Notes: a model not told the origin generated them from the letters alone. Shown: positions 18,961 to 27,836, counted from the stretch's first letter. The stretch: DNA of 41,543 bases from Bradyrhizobium frederickii (GCF_004570865.1 NZ_SPQS01000039.1:1-41543); one strand, 5' to 3'. Numbers and translations: made by a program.

Positions 18961-20957
18961 AGGGCCACCACCAGCAGCAGCACAACCAGCGCCACGAACA
19001 CCAGCGTCAGGTAGCGGCGGATGCTGAAGAACTGCAGGATATTGATGCGGTCCGTCGCAAAGCCGATGGCCTTCGCGATCGGCGCGTACAGCCCCTCCCA
19101 GATCAGATCGTGCAGTTCGACCTTGAGCCGCGCGGGAAGCGCCGAGGACGGCGGCGGCATCTCGCCGATCTCGCGTGCGCCAAAGATGACGCTGCCGAAC
19201 ACGCGGCGGATCGGCTGCGAGAAGCTGGAGGCCGAGTACTGGATCGCCGGGTCCGCCTCGGGATAGCCGCAATCCCAGGCCGGAGCGCGGCGCAAGCGGT
19301 CGGAGGCGAGACGGTGAATGGCTGTCGCCGCCGCCGTGCCGCAGAGGGCCGCGAACAGGAACACCAGAAGGCCGTTATAGGAGCTGCGGCTTTCCGCAAT
19401 CGGCACGATCGTGAGCCACTGCAATCCGACCTGATGCGGCATGATGTTGCCGACCATATCCTTGCTCACCGGCGCCAGTGCGTCGATGAACAGCCCGGGC
19501 AAGATACCGGAAATGAGGCAGAAGGCGGCAAGCGCGAACATTGCGGTCAGCGAGAAGCCGTCAGTCTCGTGCGCTGACGCCGCGACATCCGAACGCGGCC
19601 GACCGAGGAAGCTGATGCCATAGAGCTTGACGAAGCAGGCCGCGGCAAAGGCGGCCGCGAGCGCCAGCAATCCGCCGACCGCCGGGATGACCAGCTTGAG
19701 GCCCCAAGAGGGCAGTTGCGGTGAAAGCAGGATCGCCTGGAAGGTCAGCCATTCCGAAACGAAGCCGTTGAACGGCGGCAAGGCCGAGATCGCGACGCAG
19801 CCGACCAGCATCGCGAACGCCGTCTTCGGCATGCGATGGATCAGCCCGCCGAGCTTCTCCATGTCGCGCTCGCCGGTCGCTCCCAGCACCGCGCCGGCGC
19901 CGAAGAACAACAGGCTCTTGAACAGCGCGTGATTGAAGACGTGCAGCATCGCCGCGGTGAAGGCGAGCGCCGCCACCCAGTCGAGCCCTTCCGCCTTGAA
20001 AGCCAGCGCCAGCCCGAGGCCGGTGAAGATGATGCCGATGTTCTCGATCGTTGAATAGGCGAGCACGCGCTTGATATCGCGCTGCATCAGCGCATAGAGC
20101 ACGCCCAGCGTCGCCGTCGGACCGCCGACCAGCAGCACCACCATGCTCCACCACCACACCGGTTCGGGCACGAGATCAAAGACGATGCGCACGAAGCCGT
20201 AGACGGCGACCTTGGTCATGACGCCGCTCATCAGGGCGGAGACGTGGCTGGGCGCGGCGGGATGGGCGAGCGGCAGCCAGGCGTGCAGCGGCACCAGGCC
20301 AGCCTTGGAGCCGGCCCCCAGCAGCACGAGGATGACCACCGTGCCGGTCAGCGCAGCGGAAGGATGCGAGGCTCGGATCGCATCGAAATCGTAACCGGCC
20401 TCGCTCGCGAGCAGGCCGAAGGCGAGCAGCAGCGCCAGCGTGCCGAAACCTGCCATCAGAATATAGACATAGCCGGCGCGGACATTCTCCGGGTCCCGGT
20501 GATGCGACACGACCATCGCCCAGGAGGTCAGCGACATGAATTCCCAGGCGACCAAAAAGCTGAAGGCGTCGTTTGCCAGCACGACGACGTTCATCGCTGC
20601 GAGGTAGGCGGGATAGAACGGCAGCACGCGGCCGGGAGAATCCTCGTGCCGGCCGTAACCGAGCGCGAACAGGCTGGCGGCGACGCCGCCGAGATTGACG
20701 ACGACGAGGAAGAAGGCGGACAGCGCATCGAGCCGGAAATGAGCACCGAGCCAGGGCAGTCCGATCGGCAATATCGCGCTCGGCGCCGGCTGAGGGGGAT
20801 AGAGCAGACCGGACAGCGCCGTGACGCAGAGCGTCGATGTGACGATCAGGCATCCGCCGTAAAGGATGATCGAGCCGCGCGGGCGCGTCGACAGCACGAT
20901 TCCGGCAGGCGCCAGCGCCAGCAGAGCGGCCACCGACCATAGCGCGACGGCGATCAT
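18957..20957 (-). CDS. hyfB: HyfB-like antiporter-type membrane subunit
   Basis: This 666-residue membrane protein is the largest antiporter-like subunit (HyfB/HycC/NuoL-M family). Conserved elements include VVLANDAFSFLVAWEFMSLTSW with the membrane glutamate, SKAGLVPLHAWLPLAHPAAPSHVSALMSGVMTK split across the pathway helices, and MQRDIKRVLAYSTIENIGII. The C terminus of about 100 residues has the cytoplasmic WDCGYPEADPAIQYSASSFS segment and a last helix, as in HyfB. It starts 13 bases after the XRE regulator gene, so the two are probably co-transcribed. With the HyfF-type subunit it gives the complex two antiporter-like modules. Confidence 0.92.
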   Translation of the reverse strand: MIAVALWSVAALLALAPAGIVLSTRPRGSIILYGGCLIVTSTLCVTALSGLLYPPQPAPSAILPIGLPWLGAHFRLDALSAFFLVVVNLGGVAASLFALGYGRHEDSPGRVLPFYPAYLAAMNVVVLANDAFSFLVAWEFMSLTSWAMVVSHHRDPENVRAGYVYILMAGFGTLALLLAFGLLASEAGYDFDAIRASHPSAALTGTVVILVLLGAGSKAGLVPLHAWLPLAHPAAPSHVSALMSGVMTKVAVYGFVRIVFDLVPEPVWWWSMVVLLVGGPTATLGVLYALMQRDIKRVLAYSTIENIGIIFTGLGLALAFKAEGLDWVAALAFTAAMLHVFNHALFKSLLFFGAGAVLGATGERDMEKLGGLIHRMPKTAFAMLVGCVAISALPPFNGFVSEWLTFQAILLSPQLPSWGLKLVIPAVGGLLALAAAFAAACFVKLYGISFLGRPRSDVAASAHETDGFSLTAMFALAAFCLISGILPGLFIDALAPVSKDMVGNIMPHQVGLQWLTIVPIAESRSSYNGLLVFLFAALCGTAAATAIHRLASDRLRRAPAWDCGYPEADPAIQYSASSFSQPIRRVFGSVIFGAREIGEMPPPSSALPARLKVELHDLIWEGLYAPIAKAIGFATDRINILQFFSIRRYLTLVFVALVVLLLVVAL

Positions 20958-20970
20958 GGTCGGTCCTCGA

Positions 20971-21243
20971 TCATGGCTTGTCGTCCGCGCTCGGAGGTGG
21001 AGATTTCAGCCGCACCCCGCGGCCCCCGGCGCTTGACACCGCCCCCTCGGCGATCAACTCGATGCCGGCAACCGACAGCGCCTCAACCAGCTTCACCAGG
21101 GAATCGACATTGCCGCGGATCACGCCTTCGGAGGCCTCCATGCGCTGGATCGTCGGCAGCGACAGCGAACAGCGCTGCGCGAGTTCGCGCTGATCGATCC
21201 TGAGCAAGGCACGGGCGGCTCGAAGCTGCGCGGCTGTGATCAC
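20971..21243 (-). CDS. Small XRE-family HTH regulator
   Basis: This 90-residue protein has a single Cro/CI-type helix-turn-helix (about 2-60): ITAAQLRAARALLRIDQREL followed by SLSLPTIQRMEASEG. The C-terminal 25 residues are polar and probably disordered. The start is GTG, with a weak ribosome site. It heads the hydrogenase-like operon, 13 bases before hyfB, and probably regulates it and itself. A perfect 9-base dyad overlaps its candidate promoter (21285-21323). It has no kinase or sensor domain; the signal is unknown. Confidence 0.85.
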   Translation of the reverse strand: MITAAQLRAARALLRIDQRELAQRCSLSLPTIQRMEASEGVIRGNVDSLVKLVEALSVAGIELIAEGAVSSAGGRGVRLKSPPPSADDKP

Positions 21244-21284
21244 GGTGCAGGATGTCCGTGGCGATTACAATGATTGATTTGCCA

Positions 21285-21323
21285 AGCTTAGGGCGCATAA
21301 AATGATGTTTCAAGCATCATTTT
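21285..21323 (-). promoter_or_regulatory. Candidate promoter and operator of the XRE-hyf operon
   Basis: On the minus strand TTGAAA (plus 21308-21313) and TAAGCT (plus 21285-21290) are separated by exactly 17 bases, giving a plausible sigma-70-type promoter with a weak -10. A perfect inverted repeat, AAAATGATG (21299-21307) and CATCATTTT (21315-21323) with a 7-base spacer, straddles the -35. Start would be about 35 bases ahead of the GTG of the XRE gene. Autoregulation by the XRE protein is inferred. Confidence 0.5.
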
Positions 21324-21552
21324 CTATGTGCAGCGCGTCATATTCGATCTACGTCCTCGGAACTCACGCTCTCGCGCCCCCCGCCAGCAGGCTCGTCCCT
21401 ATTCCGGGCGCGCCTGACGCGCCCCAAGCGCGATCGTGCAGCTGTCCGGCGGACCGTCCTGGTATGACAGTGCGAGAGGAGAGACGCGGACGCCGCGACA
21501 GACGCCAATCAGGCCGGGGCGCGCTCGCGCAGTGGGGGAGTGACTGCCCGCC
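21324..21552. other. Intergenic region with no recognised gene
   Basis: Between the XRE promoter and the end of the MarR gene I see no convincing coding region, ribosome site or T-tailed terminator. Small in-frame runs are the byproduct of high GC content. Confidence 0.4.
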
Positions 21553-22098
21553 TCAAAACTCGTTGGCGATCTTCGAAAGCATCGCGATCAGGGCTTCGCG
21601 GTTGCTTTGTCCGAGCAGATCGTTCAGCCGGGCCTCGTGCTTGGTGGCGACGAGCTTCTTGGCGCGGGCCAGCACGGCCTTGCCCTTGTCGGTCAGCACC
21701 AGGATGTGCGAGCGGCGGTCGTTGGTGGAGCGGATCCGCGCGCAGAGGTCGCGGCTCTCGAGGTTGTCGAGCATCGCCACGAAGTTCGGCCTCAGGATGC
21801 CAAGGGTGGAGGCGATCTCGGTCTGGTTACGGCCGGGATTCTTCTCGACCAGCAGCAGCACGGAGAACTGCGCCGGCGTGAGCTGGAGCGAGGCCATGCA
21901 GCGCAAGAAATTCTCGAACACCTTGAGTTGCGCCCGCTTCAAGACATAGCCGAGCTGTTCGGAAAGCCCGCCGAGCTGGAGCGCCTCGGCAGCCCCCTGC
22001 CCCTGCGATTCGGCCGTGTCCTTGCGGCCCTTGGCCGGGTCGGCCGGCTTTTCGGAGGTCTTTTCAGCGGTCTTTTCAGCAGCCTTGGAAACGGTCAT
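21553..22098 (-). CDS. couR: MarR-family repressor, CouR-like
   Basis: This 181-residue winged-helix regulator begins with an Ala/Lys/Glu-rich tail of about 45 residues. The MarR fold follows, with LTPAQFSVLLLVEKNPGRNQ, recognition helix TLGILRPNFVAMLDNLE and wing STNDRRSHILVLTDKG. In Rhodopseudomonas palustris CouR is a MarR protein released by p-coumaroyl-CoA that represses couAB. The identification rests on its place beside the CouPSTU-like transporter and in the same neighbourhood as tar and couAB genes. It diverges from the transporter across a 177-base gap that holds a perfect long inverted repeat. Confidence 0.75.
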   Translation of the reverse strand: MTVSKAAEKTAEKTSEKPADPAKGRKDTAESQGQGAAEALQLGGLSEQLGYVLKRAQLKVFENFLRCMASLQLTPAQFSVLLLVEKNPGRNQTEIASTLGILRPNFVAMLDNLESRDLCARIRSTNDRRSHILVLTDKGKAVLARAKKLVATKHEARLNDLLGQSNREALIAMLSKIANEF

Positions 22099-22156
22099 CG
22101 CCTCGTGCTCGTAATCCCGTTAAATTCGGGACGGGTCGTTCCCCACCCTTGATGTT

Positions 22157-22190
22157 ATATTTGATAATTGTTATGGACCATATCAAATAT
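22157..22190. promoter_or_regulatory. Long inverted repeat between couR-like gene and transporter
   Basis: ATATTTGATA (22157-22166) and TATCAAATAT (22181-22190) are perfect 10-base arms with a 14-base spacer. Nested inside is GTTATGGACCATATC (22170-22184), which resembles dyads before couA (34438) and pobA (29721). TTGATA occurs on both strands and could be the -35 of each divergent promoter. This is the obvious operator for the MarR protein; binding is inferred. Confidence 0.7.
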
Positions 22191-22275
22191 CGCATGCGTG
22201 TATCAATGGCTGTGAGCGGACCGTCCACCGCAATCGAGGGGACCGGTTCGTAATATTGAGGGGGAGCGTCCGGTC

Positions 22276-23316
22276 TTGAATACCACCATCATGCTGTTCC
22301 TGGTGCAGGACGGCATCACCAATGGCGCGATCTATGCGCTGCTCGGCCTGGCGCTGGTGCTGGTGTTCGCCGTCACCCGCGTAATCCTCATTCCCCAGGG
22401 CGAATTCGTCACCTACGGCGCGCTGACCTATGCCTCGCTGGCCGCGGGTCAGATGCCCGGGACGGCAAAGCTGGCGCTGGCGCTGGGCATCGGCGCCTTC
22501 GCCTTCGACCTGTTCGTGGCGCGCAAGGCGCTGCACGGGCGGCTGGTCGTGCGCAGCTTCATCACGAACATCGTGCTGCCCTCCATCGTGCTGGCAATGA
22601 CCGTGTACTTCGCCGCCCAGAAGCCGCCGGTCGCGATCTGCATCGCGCTGTCGCTGGTGATCGTCGCGATGATCGGCCTCTATCTCTATCGCATCGCGTT
22701 CCAGCCGCTGGCGCACACCTCGGTGCTGGTGCTGCTGATCGCTTCAGTGGGCGTCCACCTCGCGCTGCAGGGCCTCGGCCTTCTGTTCTTCGGCGCCGAA
22801 GGCCAGCGCGGGCCTGCCGTGCTGTCCGGCGCCTTCACCGCCGGCGCGCTGCGCTTCACCGGCCAGAGCATCACCGTCTACGCCATCACCGTCGCCTTCA
22901 TCGTCGGGCTCTGGCTGTTCTTCGGCCTGACGCTCTACGGCAAGGCGCTGCGCGCGACCGCCGTGAACCGTCTCGGGGCGCGGCTCGCTGGCATCCGCAC
23001 CACGCTGTCGGGGCAGATCGCTTTCCTGCTGGCCTCGGTCATCGGCGCGCTGTCGGGCATCATGATCGTGCCGATCACGACGCTCTATTACGACTCCGGC
23101 TTCCTGATCGGCCTGAAGGGCTTCGTCGCCGCGATCATCGGCGGCCTCGTCAGCTACCCCTTGACCGCCGTCGCGGCGCTGGTGGTCGGCATCGTCGAGG
23201 CGTTCTCGTCCTTCTATGCCTCCAACTACAAGGAGGTGATCGTCTTCATGCTCTTGATCCCCGTGCTGCTGCTGCGCTCGCTCGCCGCGCCCGCCGTCGA
23301 AGAAGAGAAGGACTGA
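22276..23316 (+). CDS. ABC transporter permease LivH-type, aromatic-acid system
   Basis: This 346-residue permease is the LivH-type subunit of a second HAAT system. It has about nine hydrophobic segments, with the opening QDGITNGAIYALLGLALVLV, coupling loop GKALRATAVNRLGARLAGIR and end region GFVAAIIGGLVSYPLTAVAAL. It starts with TTG, supported by GAGGGGGAG about nine bases upstream; an ATG at 22291 is an alternative. It is longer than the first LivH (292). By position it corresponds to a membrane subunit of CouPSTU. No binding-protein gene follows this operon; the best candidate is the one at 38667. Confidence 0.88.
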   Translation: MNTTIMLFLVQDGITNGAIYALLGLALVLVFAVTRVILIPQGEFVTYGALTYASLAAGQMPGTAKLALALGIGAFAFDLFVARKALHGRLVVRSFITNIVLPSIVLAMTVYFAAQKPPVAICIALSLVIVAMIGLYLYRIAFQPLAHTSVLVLLIASVGVHLALQGLGLLFFGAEGQRGPAVLSGAFTAGALRFTGQSITVYAITVAFIVGLWLFFGLTLYGKALRATAVNRLGARLAGIRTTLSGQIAFLLASVIGALSGIMIVPITTLYYDSGFLIGLKGFVAAIIGGLVSYPLTAVAALVVGIVEAFSSFYASNYKEVIVFMLLIPVLLLRSLAAPAVEEEKD

Positions 23317-23323
23317 GGCCAAG

Positions 23324-25089
23324 ATGCAGAGCCGGCTTCCTATCATTGTCTTCGCACTCGTGATGGCGGCGATCCCGTTTGTCCCGGGGATGCCCCCGTT
23401 CTGGATCGTGCTGCTCGACAATATCGGCCTCGCGGCCCTGGTCGCGATGGGCCTCGTGCTGCTGACCGGCGTCGGCGGCCTGACCTCTTTCGGACAAGCC
23501 GCCTTCGTCGGCTTCGGCGCCTATACCACTGCGGTGCTGTCGACGGCCTATGGCCTGTCGCCCTGGCTGACGCTGCCGCTGTCGCTGGCGGTCAGCGGAT
23601 CGCTGGCGGTTCTGCTCGGTCTGATCACCGTCCGCCTCTCCGGCCATTATCTGCCGCTCGGCACGCTCGCCTGGGGGCTCGGCCTGTTCTATCTGTTCAG
23701 CAAGCTGGAATTCCTGGGGAGAAACGACGGCATCTCGGCGATCCCGCCGCTGTCGATCGGCACGTTCAAGATGCTCTCGCCCGGCTCGATCTACTACGCG
23801 ATCTGGGTCGCCGTGATCTTCTCGGCCCTGCTGACGATGAACCTGTTGGATTCCCGCACCGGCCGCGCCATTCGTGCGCTGCGCCGCGGCCACGTCGCGG
23901 CCGAGGCCTTCGGCGTGCACACGCCGCGCGCCAAATTGCTGGTGTTCATCCATGCCGCCGTGCTCGCCGGCCTTTCGGGGTGGCTCTACGCGCATCTGCA
24001 GCGCGCGGTGAACCCGACGCCGTTCGGCGCGCAGGCCGGCATCGAATATCTCTTCATCGCCGTGGTCGGCGGCGCCGGCTATGTCTGGGGCGGCGTCCTG
24101 GGCGCGGCGATCGTCGTGGTCCTGAAAGAGGTGCTGCAAAGCTATTTGCCGCTGATCCTGCCCGGCTCGGGACAGGTCGAGACCATCGTGTTCGGCATCA
24201 TGCTGGTCGCGCTGCTGCAGCTTGCGCCCGGCGGCCTCTGGCCCTGGCTGATGTCCTTCCTGCCGGAGCGCACCAGCGGCAAGAAGCCCGATACCTCCCT
24301 GAAGCTCGAGCAGCGCCCCCGCGCCCCCGGCGAGGGCAGCGTCCTGCTCCAGGTCGACAAGGCGCGAAAACAGTTCGGCGGCGTGGTCGCGGTCAACAAC
24401 GTCTCCTTCGACGTCCAGGCCCGCGAGATCGTCGCGCTGATCGGCCCGAACGGCGCCGGCAAGAGCACGACGTTCAACCTGATCACCGGCGTGCTGTCCG
24501 CGACGTCGGGCTCGGTCTCGGTGCTGGGCAAGAAGGTCGACAAGGCGCCGCCGCAGGAGATCGTCAAGCTCGGCATCAGCAGGACCTTCCAGCATGTGAA
24601 GCTGGTCCCCGACATGACCGTGCTGGAGAACGTCGCGATCGGCGCGCATCTGCGCGGCCATTCCGGGCCGATCTCCTCCATGCTGCGGCTCGATCGCGCC
24701 GACGAGGCAAGACTGCTTGCGGAGGCCGCCCGCCAGATCGAGCGCGTCGGCCTCACCGAGCAGATGCACCAGCTCGCAGGCTCGCTCTCGCTGGGACAGC
24801 AACGCATCGTCGAGATCGCGCGGGCGCTCTGCGTCGATCCGATGCTGCTGCTGCTCGACGAGCCCGCCGCGGGCCTGCGCCACATGGAGAAGCAGCGGCT
24901 GGCGACGCTGCTGCGTGACTTGCGCGACGGCGGCATGAGCGTGCTCCTGGTCGAGCACGACATGGGCTTCGTCATGAACCTCGCCGACCGTATCGTGGTG
25001 CTCGATTTCGGCACCAAGATCGCCGAAGGCACCCCTGCCACGATCAAGACCAATCCCGAAGTGATCAAGGCCTATCTCGGAGTGGCGGC

Positions 25090-25093
<4 letters not shown>
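23324..25093 (+). CDS. Fused LivM permease-LivG ATPase of an ABC transporter
   Basis: This single 589-residue protein joins two subunits that are separate in the first transporter of this window. Residues 1-312 form a LivM permease with LLTGVGGLTSFGQAAFVGFG and the SRTGRAIRALRRGHVAAEAFGV coupling loop. A polar linker of about 28 residues (ERTSGKKPDTSLKLEQRPRA) follows. Residues 343-589 form a LivG ATPase with Walker A GPNGAGKS (near 374), GISRTFQHVKL, a signature region SLSLGQQRIVEIARAL and Walker B MLLLLDEP. No stop or frameshift interrupts it. The start lies seven bases after livH, and the end overlaps livF by four bases. Such fusions occur elsewhere, including probably the three-gene CouSTU set of Rhodopseudomonas. 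Confidence 0.92.
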
Positions 25094-25821
<728 letters not shown>

Positions 25822-25823
25822 CT

Positions 25824-26063
25824 CTTACCCTCTCCTGGAGGGCAATCGCATATGGCGTTTTGCGCGACCTGAGCGCGCACCTCGTCCTTCGAGACGACCG
25901 CTTCGCGGTCTCCTCAGGACGAGGCTAAATAGCATCTGTGCTCGTTGAAACTGGTGCCGCGCACCCGCATCCTCATCCTGAGGGCCCGCCAGCGGCGGGC
26001 GTCTCGAAGGATGGCCACAGTCGAGATCGCCGCCATATGCGATTGCCCCCTCCGGAGGGTAAG
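25824..26063. repeat. 240-bp compound element with long terminal inverted repeats
   Basis: The outer arms at 25824-25857 and 26031-26063 are imperfect inverted repeats of about 33 bases. Both contain CTTACCCTC near the end and GGCAATCGCATATGGCG innermost (complement on the right). Inside are two further hairpins. One is CCTCGTCC...GGACGAGG around CCGCTTCGCGG (near 25881-25925). The other is CATCC...GGATG around GGCCCGCC/GGCGGGC (near 25967-26014). The inner hairpins are themselves inverted versions of each other. No open frame or transposase is present, so this is a non-autonomous, MITE-like or nested palindromic element. I see no flanking target duplication by eye. Confidence 0.7.
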
Positions 26064-26074
26064 CGAGCCGCGGC

Positions 26075-26695
26075 TTATATAGCCGCCTTCCCCTTCAAGG
26101 CCGCCACTTCCGCCTCCAGCTCCGCGATCCTCGCATCCCTCGCCGCCAGTGCCGCCGCGACATCCGCCGCGTCGAACTTCTGCGGAATGTGCTGCGGGCA
26201 GTTGGTGTCCCAGGCTGCGATCTTGAACAGGATCACCTGCTCCGGCCGGGCGCGGTAACCCTTCGGCATCAGCGACGCCGTCAGCGCCTCGTCGTCCTCG
26301 ACGACGTGCGCCTCGCCCCAGATCTTCACGCGGCGGCGATGGGCGTAGTCCATCACGAAGATGTACGCCTTGGGATTCTCCGAGAGGTTTCCCTGCGTGA
26401 TGTATTGCCGGTTGCCGGCGTAGTCGGTGAAGGCAAGCGTCTGCTTGTCCAAGACCTTCAAGAAGCCCTTCGGGCCGCCGCGGTGCTGGATATAGGGCTG
26501 GCCGTCGGCCGATGCGGTGGCGAAATAGAAGCTGTTGGCGTCAGCGAGGAATGCGGCGAGGTTGTCATCGACCTCGGTGCGCCATCCTCGCTGCTCGGCA
26601 TCGGCATAGCCCTCGCGCGATCCCTTTCGGGTCTGGATCGATTTCACCGCCGGCGAAAAGGCGACGTCGCTGGCGTAGGTGTGAGTTGCCGTCAT
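26075..26695 (-). CDS. PNPOx-like FMN-binding split-barrel flavoprotein
   Basis: This 206-residue protein of the pyridoxamine-5'-phosphate-oxidase-like family binds FMN or F420-type cofactors and often acts on small toxic or redox compounds. The split-barrel core includes FYFATASADGQPYIQHRGGPKGFLKVLDKQ (in two strands), ADYAG-type segment LAFTDYAGNRQYITQGNL and the MDYAHRRRVKIWGEAHVV region. The last 30 residues (AALAARDARIAELEAEVAAL) form a coiled-coil tail that is unusual for the fold and may drive oligomerisation. CAGGAG lies before the ATG. It diverges from a LysR gene 122 bases away that probably controls it. The substrate is unknown. Confidence 0.85.
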   Translation of the reverse strand: MTATHTYASDVAFSPAVKSIQTRKGSREGYADAEQRGWRTEVDDNLAAFLADANSFYFATASADGQPYIQHRGGPKGFLKVLDKQTLAFTDYAGNRQYITQGNLSENPKAYIFVMDYAHRRRVKIWGEAHVVEDDEALTASLMPKGYRARPEQVILFKIAAWDTNCPQHIPQKFDAADVAAALAARDARIAELEAEVAALKGKAAI

Positions 26696-26780
26696 CGGAA
26701 TAGCTCCTGGAATTCCGGCGCATTGGTGCGTCTGTCAGAGTTCAAAATGGACCTTCCAGAGGCCAAAACAATCGATCCAC

Positions 26781-26810
26781 TTGACACTTCATCATTGCGA
26801 TATATGCAAT
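26781..26810. promoter_or_regulatory. LysR box and promoter between PNPOx and LysR genes
   Basis: ATTGC (26794-26798) and GCAAT (26806-26810) form a perfect dyad containing the T-N11-A signature of LysR-family sites. It lies eight bases before the LysR gene. TTGACA (26781-26786) with TATGCA 16 bases on is a candidate promoter for the LysR gene, overlapping the dyad, which fits autorepression. Confidence 0.6.
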
Positions 26811-26817
26811 AATTCCC

Positions 26818-27702
26818 ATGGACCGCCTTGAAGCCATGCATGTCTTCGTCACCGTCGCCGACTTGCGCGGCTTTGCGCCGGCGGCGCGCAAGCTGCGGCT
26901 GTCGCCCTCGGCGGTGACGCGGCTGATCGCGGCGCTGGAGGAGCATCTCGGCGCGCGGCTGTTGCAGCGGACCACGCGGCAGGTGACGCTGACCGACGTC
27001 GGGACGCGCTATCTGGAGCGGGCGCGGCGGATCCTCGCCGATGTCGAGGAGGCCGACGGCTCCGCGCGCGAGGAGCGCAACCGGCCGAGCGGACGGCTGG
27101 TGGTCTCGGCCCCGGTCGGCTTCGGCCGCCTGCATGTCGGGCCGGTGATGACCGCCTATCTCAAGCGCTATCCCGAGGTCGCCTGCGAATTGCGGCTCTC
27201 CGACCATCTCGTCAACCTGGTGGAGGACGCCGTCGATGCCGCGGTGCGGATCGGCCATCTCGCCGATTCCTCGCTGGTGGCGCGCCAGGTCGGGGAGATG
27301 CGGCGGATCGTCGTGGCCGCGCCCGCCTACCTCAAGCGCCATGGCGAGCCGAGGACGCCGGAGGCGCTGCGCGAGCACCAGACCATCCAGTTCGGCCCAT
27401 CCGCCAGCTGGCATTTCATGCAGGACGGCCGCGACATCGAGATGATTGTAGCGCCGCGCTTCACCAGCAACAGCGCCGACGCCGCCCTGCAATATGCCGA
27501 GGCCGGCGGCGGCGTGACGCGGGTGCTGGCCTATCAGGCCGCCGAGGGGCTGAAGCGCGGGCGGCTGAAGATCGTGCTGGCGAAATACGAGCAGCCGGCG
27601 CTGCCGATCCACATCGTCTATCCCACCTCGCGCCTACTCTCGGCCAAGGTGCGCGCGTTCGTCGATCTCGTGGTGGAGACGGCGGAGTGGAGGTTCGGCT
27701 AG
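26818..27702 (+). CDS. LysR-family transcriptional regulator
   Basis: This 294-residue regulator has an N-terminal winged HTH (about 1-60: FVTVADLRGFAPAARKLRLS, then AVTRLIAALEEHLGARLLQR). The substrate-binding domain begins near residue 90 with PSGRLVVSAPVGFGRLHVGP. It belongs to the subgroup often found divergent from the single oxidoreductase or flavoprotein gene it controls. The arrangement here, divergent from the PNPOx-like gene with a LysR dyad between, fits that. Its stop lies two bases before a compound repeat. The effector is unknown. Confidence 0.92.
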   Translation: MDRLEAMHVFVTVADLRGFAPAARKLRLSPSAVTRLIAALEEHLGARLLQRTTRQVTLTDVGTRYLERARRILADVEEADGSAREERNRPSGRLVVSAPVGFGRLHVGPVMTAYLKRYPEVACELRLSDHLVNLVEDAVDAAVRIGHLADSSLVARQVGEMRRIVVAAPAYLKRHGEPRTPEALREHQTIQFGPSASWHFMQDGRDIEMIVAPRFTSNSADAALQYAEAGGGVTRVLAYQAAEGLKRGRLKIVLAKYEQPALPIHIVYPTSRLLSAKVRAFVDLVVETAEWRFG

Positions 27703-27703
27703 G

Positions 27704-27836
27704 TCTCGTGTCCCGGACGCGCCGCGAAGCGGCGCAGAGCCGGGACCCAGAAAACCAAGGTTGGGCTGCGGATGTATGCGCCCCGGCTCTGCAGCGCATC
27801 ACTGAAGAAGTGCTGCGCTGCGTCCGGGGCACGAGA
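27704..27836. repeat. Cloverleaf-like palindromic repeat between LysR and PaaI genes
   Basis: The outer arms TCTCGTGTCCCGGACGC (27704-27720) and GCGTCCGGGGCACGAGA (27820-27836) pair with one mismatch. GCAGAGCCGGG and CCCGGCTCTGC pair further in. Each side carries its own hairpin: GCGCCGC-gaa-GCGGCGC on the left, and a GCAGCGCA/TGCTGCGC stem on the right. The whole can fold as a four-way junction. It fills the gap between two convergent genes almost exactly (stops at 27702 and 27840) and may serve as a two-way terminator. From memory, TGTCCCGGACGCG-type repeats are common in Bradyrhizobium. Confidence 0.7.

Noticed and set aside
23246..24958. A 570-codon frame on the minus strand opposite the LivM-LivG fusion
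   Set aside because: It has the same low-complexity composition and no ribosome site. The opposite strand carries clear ABC motifs.
25824..26063. Insertion sequence with transposase
   Set aside because: The inverted termini are there, but the interior has no open frame large enough for a transposase and no visible target duplication.
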